Assembly: GCA_005881085.1 (NCBI GenBank) | Contig: VBGU01000392.1 | Location: forward strand, 1-5,990 | DNA: 5,990 nt | Reading direction: 5' to 3' | Source: Chloroflexota bacterium | Lineage (GTDB): Bacteria > Chloroflexota > Limnocylindria > P2-11E | Shown: in pieces, positions 1 to 4,537 of the stretch | Position numbering within the stretch: the stretch's first letter is position 1 | Layout: every line of letters starts with the position of its first letter | Notes under the pieces: generated by a model | The model's database searches: none | What the model was told of the DNA's origin: nothing | Seen by the model: the letters and a program-made list of their open reading frames with translations, nothing else | Made by a program: the position numbers and the translations under genes

Positions 1-1011
1 CGCGGGATCACCTGCGACCTGAAATCGACCGAAGGGCGCGCGCTCTTCGCGGGCCTCGCAACGGGCGCGCGCATCGTCATCGAGTCGTTCGCGCCGGGGC
101 GATTCGCCGAGCTCGGCCTCGACGAGATCGTCCGCGACGCGATCGTCGTATCCATCACGCCGTACGGTCAGGACGGGCCGCTCGCCCGCGTGCCGGGATC
201 GGACCTCGAGGTCACCGCCGCGAGCGGAAGCCTCTGGCTCGCCGGTGAAGAGGGGCGGCCGCCCCTGCGCACCGCCCAGCCGCAATCGCCGTACTGGAGC
301 GGCATGTATGGAGCGCTGGGCGCGCTCGTGGCGCTGCAGTCAAGCGTCGCGCAGCGTGTCGACGTGTCCGCGCAGGCGGCGATGACGACGGTCCACCCGC
401 CGGCGCCGGTGTGGTGGGACATCGCGCGCGAGGAGCACGGCCGCACCGGACCGTTCCTGCTTGGGCGGAGCAACGTCGGGTCGCGGTTCCGGAATTTGTG
501 GGCGTGCGCCGACGGGTTCGTGAGCTTGGCGATCCAGGGCGGCCCCATCGGGCGCCACCCCGGTCGCATGCTCGCCGAATGGATGGCCGAGCGCGGAGCG
601 GTACCGGCGGTCATCGCCGCGATCGACTGGACCATCTTCGACAACAGCACGCTGTCGCAGGCGCAGGTCGACGACCTCGAGGCCGCGATCGCACCGTTCT
701 TGCGCTCGCTGACCAAGGCCGAGTTTTTCGACGGCGTGGTGAAGCGCAAGATGCTCGGGTACCCGGTGAGCGATGCCTCCGACTCGCTCGCGGATCCCCA
801 GCTCCGCGCCCGCGATTTCTGGCGCACGCTCTCGCCGGCCGAAGGGTTGCCGCCTATGCCGTTCCCGGGCGGCTTCGCGCTGTTTGACGGGGAGCGGCCC
901 GCGGTCCGGCGCCCCGCGCCCGGCGTCGGCGAGCACAACGCGGAGATCTACCGCGAGTGCGGCGTCTCTTCGGGGGAGCTCGAGCGGCTTCGCGCAGCAG
1001 GCGTCGTATGA
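1..1011 (+). CDS. Class III CoA-transferase (CaiB/BaiF family), 5'-truncated by window edge
   Basis: The protein moves CoA from an acyl-CoA donor to a carboxylic acid through an enzyme-bound acyl-aspartyl anhydride, presumably in the cytoplasm. The reading frame is open from base 1, with 336 codons visible before TGA at 1009-1011. Family landmarks are VIESFAPG (visible codons 26-33), PYGQDGP (54-60), and Asp121 in QRVDVSAQ, at the position of the nucleophilic aspartate. The C-terminal tail has an HN pair (312-313) and ends in LRAAGVV, typical of the family. Aligned with the next gene, about 84 N-terminal residues lie outside the window, giving about 420 aa in total. Its stop overlaps the next start (ATGA), so the two are probably translationally coupled and may form a heteromer like the two-subunit BbsEF or SmtAB transferases. 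Substrates cannot be read from the sequence. The family call is secure; the heteromer is inference. Confidence 0.93.
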   Translation, partial: RGITCDLKSTEGRALFAGLATGARIVIESFAPGRFAELGLDEIVRDAIVVSITPYGQDGPLARVPGSDLEVTAASGSLWLAGEEGRPPLRTAQPQSPYWSGMYGALGALVALQSSVAQRVDVSAQAAMTTVHPPAPVWWDIAREEHGRTGPFLLGRSNVGSRFRNLWACADGFVSLAIQGGPIGRHPGRMLAEWMAERGAVPAVIAAIDWTIFDNSTLSQAQVDDLEAAIAPFLRSLTKAEFFDGVVKRKMLGYPVSDASDSLADPQLRARDFWRTLSPAEGLPPMPFPGGFALFDGERPAVRRPAPGVGEHNAEIYRECGVSSGELERLRAAGVV

Positions 1012-2240
1012 CCGATGTTGCGACGCGGCCGGCCGCGGTCGCACACCACGGCGCGCTCAACGGCATCCGCGTCGTGGAGTTGGGGTTTGCGGCAGCCGGC
1101 CCGCTGGTCGGCAAGTACCTCGCGAACTTCGGCGCCGAGGTGATCCGTCTCGAGAGCCGTCTCGCCGCCGACGTCTTCCGCACGACGTACCCGCCGTTCA
1201 AGGACGGCATCGTCAAGCCGGACCGCGCGGCGATGTTCGCCTTCTATAACGACGGCAAGCGCAGCGCGACGCTCAACCTCAAGCACCCGACGGGCGTCGC
1301 TCTCGCGCGCGCGCTCATCGGCAAGGCCGACGTGTTCGTCGAGAGCTTTACGCCCGGCACCGTCGCGCGGCTTGGCCTGGGAGCCGAGACGCTGCGCGCC
1401 GATAACCCCGGCCTGATCGTCCTGTCGAGCTGCAACCAGGGGCAGACCGGACCGCACGCGTTCCATCCCGGATACGGCAGCCAGCTCAGCGCGCTCGCGG
1501 GATTCGTGCAGCTGCTCGGCGAGCCCGACTCGACTCCGGTACTTCTCTACGGGCCCTACATCGACTACGTCGCGGTCGGCTACGGCGCGATCGCCGTTCT
1601 TGCGGCGCTCGAGCGCCGGAAGCGCACCGGCGCTGGCTGCACCATCGACCTGTCGCAGTACGAGGCCGGACTGCAATTCTTGACGCCCACGATCCTCGAG
1701 TTCGCGGCGAACGGGCGAATACCTGGTCGCCGCGGCAACGCCGACGCCGTCGCCACACCACACGGCGTGTACCGCTGCGCCGGTCTCGACCGTTGGGTCG
1801 CGTTGAGCGTTTGGAGCGACGCGGAGTGGCGGGCGCTACGCGATGTCACCGGCATCGATGGGCCGGCGATGGCGGCGCAACGCCGCGCCGCGCGCGCCCG
1901 GCTGGATGAGAGCATCGCGAAGTGGACGGCGACACGGGACCGCGACGAGATCGTGAGGCTCCTGCGCCGTAGGGGACTGCGGGCCGCGCCGGTGCTCTCG
2001 ATCTCAGAGCTGTTCACCGACGCGCAGCTCGCGTATCGCGGTATGTGGCCGCTCACCAAGCACCCCACGATCGGCGAGATGCACGTCATGGCCCCGCCGT
2101 TCCGCCTCTCGACAACCCCGAGTCTTCAAGTGAGCGCCGGCCCGACGGTCGGCGCTGACAACGACCACGTCTTCGGGGAGATCCTCGGCCTATCGCTCGA
2201 CGAACGGCGCAGACTCGAGCGCGATGGCGTCTTCGAATAG
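1008..2240 (+). CDS. Class III CoA-transferase (CaiB/BaiF family), complete
   Basis: A 410-aa protein, normal length for a class III CoA-transferase. The ATG at 1008 overlaps the stop of the preceding paralogue by four bases (ATGA). An ATG-equivalent further upstream at 957 would add 17 Arg-rich residues that lie inside the previous gene, so 1008 is preferred. The N-terminal Rossmann-like segment has LNGIRVVELGFAAAGP and FGAEVIRLES. NLKHPTG and VFVESFTPG follow, then NQGQTGP (about residues 143-149). Asp214 in the context CTIDLSQYEAG is the predicted nucleophile. GVYRCAGLDRWVALSVWSD is the usual start of the small-domain region. The tail (LSLDERRRLERDGV) is typical, although the HN pair of the first gene is ND here. 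The two paralogues are clearly diverged, which fits different subunits better than a recent duplication. It ends at TAG 2238-2240, directly at the short repeat described below. Substrate unknown. Confidence 0.95.
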   Translation: MTDVATRPAAVAHHGALNGIRVVELGFAAAGPLVGKYLANFGAEVIRLESRLAADVFRTTYPPFKDGIVKPDRAAMFAFYNDGKRSATLNLKHPTGVALARALIGKADVFVESFTPGTVARLGLGAETLRADNPGLIVLSSCNQGQTGPHAFHPGYGSQLSALAGFVQLLGEPDSTPVLLYGPYIDYVAVGYGAIAVLAALERRKRTGAGCTIDLSQYEAGLQFLTPTILEFAANGRIPGRRGNADAVATPHGVYRCAGLDRWVALSVWSDAEWRALRDVTGIDGPAMAAQRRAARARLDESIAKWTATRDRDEIVRLLRRRGLRAAPVLSISELFTDAQLAYRGMWPLTKHPTIGEMHVMAPPFRLSTTPSLQVSAGPTVGADNDHVFGEILGLSLDERRRLERDGVFE

Positions 2241-2279
2241 AGCGGCCCCTGCCCCTTCGGGGGCCCCTACCCCCGCCGC
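2224..2279 (+). other. Possible displaced start region of the isomerase: ATG 2224 plus C5 slip site at 2270-2274
   Basis: The ATG at 2224 overlaps the end of the upstream CoA-transferase by 17 bases. It opens a reading MASSNRAAPAPSGAPTP in the +1-mod-3 frame, while the isomerase is in the 0-mod-3 frame. At acc-ccc-gcc (2269-2277), a -1 slip of the P-site codon ccc (2272-2274) onto ccc (2271-2273) re-pairs perfectly, and reading continues as cgc cgc gag cat ctg (RREHL). Equally, one extra C in the tract would give the same fusion with no slippage. Three explanations are open: a base-count error in a homopolymer, a true frameshift, or slippage-dependent expression. The sequence cannot separate them. 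Confidence 0.4.
2242..2273 (+). repeat. GGGGCCCCTACCCC doublet, copy A (degenerate first unit)
   Basis: This copy has two 14-base units 18 bases apart, separated by a 4-base spacer (ttcg). The first unit (2242-2255) is gcggcccctgcccc and differs from the consensus at two positions. The second (2260-2273) is a perfect GGGGCCCCTACCCC. The core GGGGCCCC is its own reverse complement. It sits just after the stop of the second CoA-transferase and directly before the conserved RREHL of the isomerase. Read in the frame of ATG 2224 it encodes APAPSGAPTP, nearly the same peptide as copy B in the ligase. Confidence 0.7.
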
Positions 2280-3353
2280 GAGCATCTGCGCATCGCTGCT
2301 GAGGAGGACATCGAGACCAGGCGCGCGCCCGGCTGGGACGACGTCCACCTCGTGCACGCGGCGCTGCCGGCGACCGACGCCGCGAAGATCGATCTCTCCG
2401 CGCGTCTCCTCGGCCACACGCTCGCGCTCCCACTCGTGATCGCGGGGATGACCGGTGGGCACTCCGGGGCCGAGCGGGTGAACACCACGCTCGCCGAAGC
2501 CGCGGCGCGGCATGGTCTCGGGATCGGCGTCGGAAGTCAGCGCGCCGCGCTGCGCGATCCAACTCTGCGGAGCACGTATGCCGTCGTTCGCGAGCGCGCG
2601 CCCAAGGCATTCGTGATCGCGAACGTCGGCGTCTCACAGCTCGTCGAGCAGGACGACGGGGAGCCGCTCGGCGCGAAAGACATCCGCACGCTCATCGAGA
2701 TGGTCGGCGCGAACGCGATCGCGCTCCATCTCAACTACCTCGAGGAGTCGGTGCAGCCCGAGGGACAGACACGCGCGTTGGGTCTCGACACCGCGATCCG
2801 CAGGCTCGTTCGCCGAAGCTCGGTCCCGGTCATCGCGAAGGAGACCGGCGCGGGCATCAGCGGGGAGGCCGCGCGGCGTCTCCGCGCCCTCGGGGTGAAG
2901 GCGATCGACGTCGGCGGGGTCGGCGGCACCTCATTCGCGGCGATCGAGGCGATGCGCGCGGAGGAACGCGGCGACGCCGCGCGCGCGAGGCTCGGCCAGG
3001 TCTTCCGCGACTGGGGCATCCCGAGCGCCGTCGCGGTCGCCGGAAGCGCGCGCTCGGGTCTGCCGGTCATCGCGACCGGCGGCGTGCGCAGCGGTCTCGA
3101 TGCCGCGAAGGCTCTCGCTCTTGGGGCGACGGTCGTGGGCGTCGGCCGGCCGCTGCTGCAGGCGGCGCTCGACGGGGCCGCCGCGGTCGACGAGTGGGTG
3201 CGGCAGTTCGCGCTCGAGTTGCGGACCGCGGCGTTCCTCTCGGGAGTCACGCGGACGCGCGACCTTTCGAAGCGCCTACTCGTGATCACCGGAGACACGC
3301 GCGACTGGATCGAGCAGCTCGGCTACGACCGCCGAGCCCGCGCGGCGAAGTGA
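2274..3353 (+). CDS. fni: Type 2 isopentenyl-diphosphate delta-isomerase, start codon unresolved
   Basis: This FMN-dependent enzyme interconverts IPP and DMAPP for isoprenoid synthesis in the cytoplasm, using reduced flavin and Mg2+. Homology starts at RREHLRIAAEED (2274 onward) and runs to TGA 3351-3353, about 359 residues, full length for the family. Landmarks are MTGG (2448-2459), GSQRA (from 2532), HLNYLEESVQPEG (2727 onward), Lys in IAKETG (2838-2840), DVGGVGGTSF (2907-2936) and GGVRSG (3078-3095). These cover the flavin- and substrate-binding parts of a TIM barrel. Two things are odd. Between the upstream stop (2238) and GTG 2352 this frame has no ATG, GTG or TTG. Starting at 2352 would remove 26 conserved residues, including the HLR segment. 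Second, the family's H-x-N-x-x-Q-E reads H-x-N-x-x-E-E here, with Glu at 2742-2744. The usual RKxxHL also reads PRREHL. Family identity is very secure; activity and start are not. Confidence 0.93.
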   Translation, partial: RREHLRIAAEEDIETRRAPGWDDVHLVHAALPATDAAKIDLSARLLGHTLALPLVIAGMTGGHSGAERVNTTLAEAAARHGLGIGVGSQRAALRDPTLRSTYAVVRERAPKAFVIANVGVSQLVEQDDGEPLGAKDIRTLIEMVGANAIALHLNYLEESVQPEGQTRALGLDTAIRRLVRRSSVPVIAKETGAGISGEAARRLRALGVKAIDVGGVGGTSFAAIEAMRAEERGDAARARLGQVFRDWGIPSAVAVAGSARSGLPVIATGGVRSGLDAAKALALGATVVGVGRPLLQAALDGAAAVDEWVRQFALELRTAAFLSGVTRTRDLSKRLLVITGDTRDWIEQLGYDRRARAAK

Positions 3354-3355
3354 CC

Positions 3356-3599
3356 GTGCCCGAGTACACCCTCTTCCACCGCGTGGCCGAGCCGGAGAGT
3401 CGTCGAGCTCGGATTGAAGACGCGGATCGACTTTCAGAACGCGGAGACCGATGGCAAGGACGAGCTCGCGCGGCTTGGCGGCTCCTCCACGCCGGCGCTG
3501 TGGGACGGGCATACGCTCACTGTCGGCGAGTCCGCGGTCGCGCGGAAGCTCATAACGCTCAGGCCCGAAGTGGGTCCCGAGCGCGAAGACGGCTGGTAG
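3356..3599 (+). pseudogene. Small GST-N-terminal/glutaredoxin-like thioredoxin-fold gene, apparently frameshifted
   Basis: GTG 3356, two bases after the isomerase stop, opens VPEYTLFHRVAEPES, a plausible first strand of a thioredoxin fold. This frame then turns into Arg-rich nonsense. From about 3399 the next frame reads VVELGLKTRIDFQNAETDG, then GGSSTPALWDGHTLTVGES and ends at TAG 3597-3599. STPAL resembles the cis-proline motif, and GES-AVARKL resembles the Glu-Ser and following helix of GST N-terminal domains. Skipping one base near 3401 gives a continuous protein of about 80 residues. The first helix looks a few residues short compared with GSTs, so a small deletion is also possible. No CxxC is present. 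The alternative is a 61-residue product from TTG 3414. The downstream GTG abuts this stop, so the gene was probably part of the operon. Family call moderate; frameshift well supported by the reading frames. Confidence 0.55.
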
Positions 3600-4508
3600 G
3601 TGTCCGAGGGCACGACCCGCGCGGTCCTCGCGGCTTTCGCGGGCAACCTGGCGATCGCGATCACCAAAGCGATCGCGGCGTACGTGACCGGGTCCGGCGC
3701 GCTTGTCGCGGAGACCGCGCACTCGATCGCCGACTCCGTGAATCAGATCCTCCTTTATGTCGGCATCCGCCGGAGCGTGCAGCCCCCGACGGAGCGGCAC
3801 CCGCTCGGCCACGGCAAAGAGCGCTACTTCTGGGCGCTGATCGTCGCGCTGTTCCTGTTCTTCGGCGGCGGCATCTTCTCGATGTACGAGGCGTACGAGC
3901 GTCTGACGCGTCCGCAGGAGCTCGGCGCGGTGTGGGTCGGCTTCGTCGTCCTCGGACTCTCGATGATCTTCGAGACCTTCTCATTGAGCGTCGCGGTGCG
4001 CGAGGTCCGGCACGCCGCGCGCGAGGAGGGCGTGCCGGTGCGCCGGTTCCTGCAACAGCTTCGCGACCCGGCCCTGCGCACGGTCCTCTACGAAGACAGC
4101 GCGGCACTCGCGGGCCTGCTCGCTGCGATCGTGGGACTGGGCCTCACCGTGCTGACGAACGATCACCGCTTCGATGCGCTTGCAAGCGCGGTGATCGGCG
4201 CCATCCTTATCTATGTCGCGTATCAGCTCGCGTGGAGCGCGCGCGGGCTCATCGTCGGCGAGGCTCCGCCCGAGGAAGTCGTCGAGAAGCTCCGCGCCGC
4301 GATCGCGAGCGAGCCGGGAATAGAAAAGATCATCGACCTCCGAGCGGTCCAGATGGGCACGAAGCAGCTCCTCGTCCTCGCGCGCGTCTCGGTGCGGGAC
4401 AACATCCCCGCCGGGCAGGCCGAACGGCTCCTCGCGCGTTTGCGCGGCCGGTTGCAGCGCGAGCATCCGGAGGTGATGGATTCGTACGTGGAGCTCAACC
4501 CGTCGTGA
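3600..4508 (+). CDS. Cation diffusion facilitator (CDF) family metal transporter
   Basis: A 302-aa membrane protein of the CDF/ZnT family, which exports divalent metals (Zn2+, Mn2+, Fe2+ or Co2+) from the cytoplasm in exchange for protons. The GTG start at 3600 directly follows TAG 3597-3599, which suggests translational coupling. Likely membrane segments are residues about 8-30, 34-56, 77-98, 111-132, 162-185 and 191-213. TM2 carries the metal site H41-x3-D45 with N48-Q49 (HSIADSVNQ). TM5 carries E165-D166 in YEDSAALAGLL. The loop HPLGHGKERYFWAL (67-80) is the conserved family signature. HSIADSVNQ and EDSAALAGL together resemble the ZnT9 (SLC30A9)-like branch. Residues about 220-302 form the cytoplasmic ferredoxin-like dimerisation domain. 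There is no His-rich loop. The metal cannot be told from sequence. No metal-responsive operator was seen upstream. Confidence 0.94.
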   Translation: MSEGTTRAVLAAFAGNLAIAITKAIAAYVTGSGALVAETAHSIADSVNQILLYVGIRRSVQPPTERHPLGHGKERYFWALIVALFLFFGGGIFSMYEAYERLTRPQELGAVWVGFVVLGLSMIFETFSLSVAVREVRHAAREEGVPVRRFLQQLRDPALRTVLYEDSAALAGLLAAIVGLGLTVLTNDHRFDALASAVIGAILIYVAYQLAWSARGLIVGEAPPEEVVEKLRAAIASEPGIEKIIDLRAVQMGTKQLLVLARVSVRDNIPAGQAERLLARLRGRLQREHPEVMDSYVELNPS

Positions 4509-4515
4509 GGCGTCG

Positions 4516-4537
4516 GGCGGGGACATAATCCGCCAGG
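4516..4537 (+). promoter_or_regulatory. Possible -10 element and leaderless start for the ligase, inside a small inverted repeat
   Basis: The 28-base gap before the ligase holds CATAAT (4524-4529), five of six matches to TATAAT and an unusual AT-rich spot in this DNA. Its last base is eight bases before the GTG at 4537, the spacing expected if transcription begins at the start codon. No clear Shine-Dalgarno sits close to the GTG. GGCGG (4516-4520) and CCGCC (4530-4534) flank the box as a 5-bp inverted repeat. No convincing -35 is visible, so this is tentative; co-transcription with the transporter is the simpler alternative. Confidence 0.3.

Noticed and set aside
948..1763. Long open frame on the - strand opposite the second CoA-transferase
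   Set aside because: Low-complexity Arg/Ala/Glu composition, typical of antisense frames in GC-rich DNA; the + strand gene is clearly real.
2238..2280. Readthrough of TAG 2238 fusing the CoA-transferase to the isomerase, since both are in the same frame
   Set aside because: The frame agrees, but there is no recoding signal and both proteins look complete without fusion. A frame change on the C tract explains the missing start more simply.
2286..2288. CTG as the isomerase start codon
   Set aside because: CTG starts are very rare, and this one lies inside the conserved EHLRI segment, so the preceding conserved residues would be lost.
2224..2439. 71-codon frame from ATG 2224 as an independent small protein
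   Set aside because: After the repeat-coded part it becomes Arg/Ser-rich sequence in the wrong frame over conserved isomerase sequence. Only its first 17 or so codons are considered, as a possible displaced isomerase start.
3194..4528. Long 444-codon open frame on the + strand
   Set aside because: It is extremely Arg-rich, crosses the ends of the isomerase and the whole transporter gene in another frame, and matches no family. Only its short stretch at 3356-3400 has plausible protein sequence.
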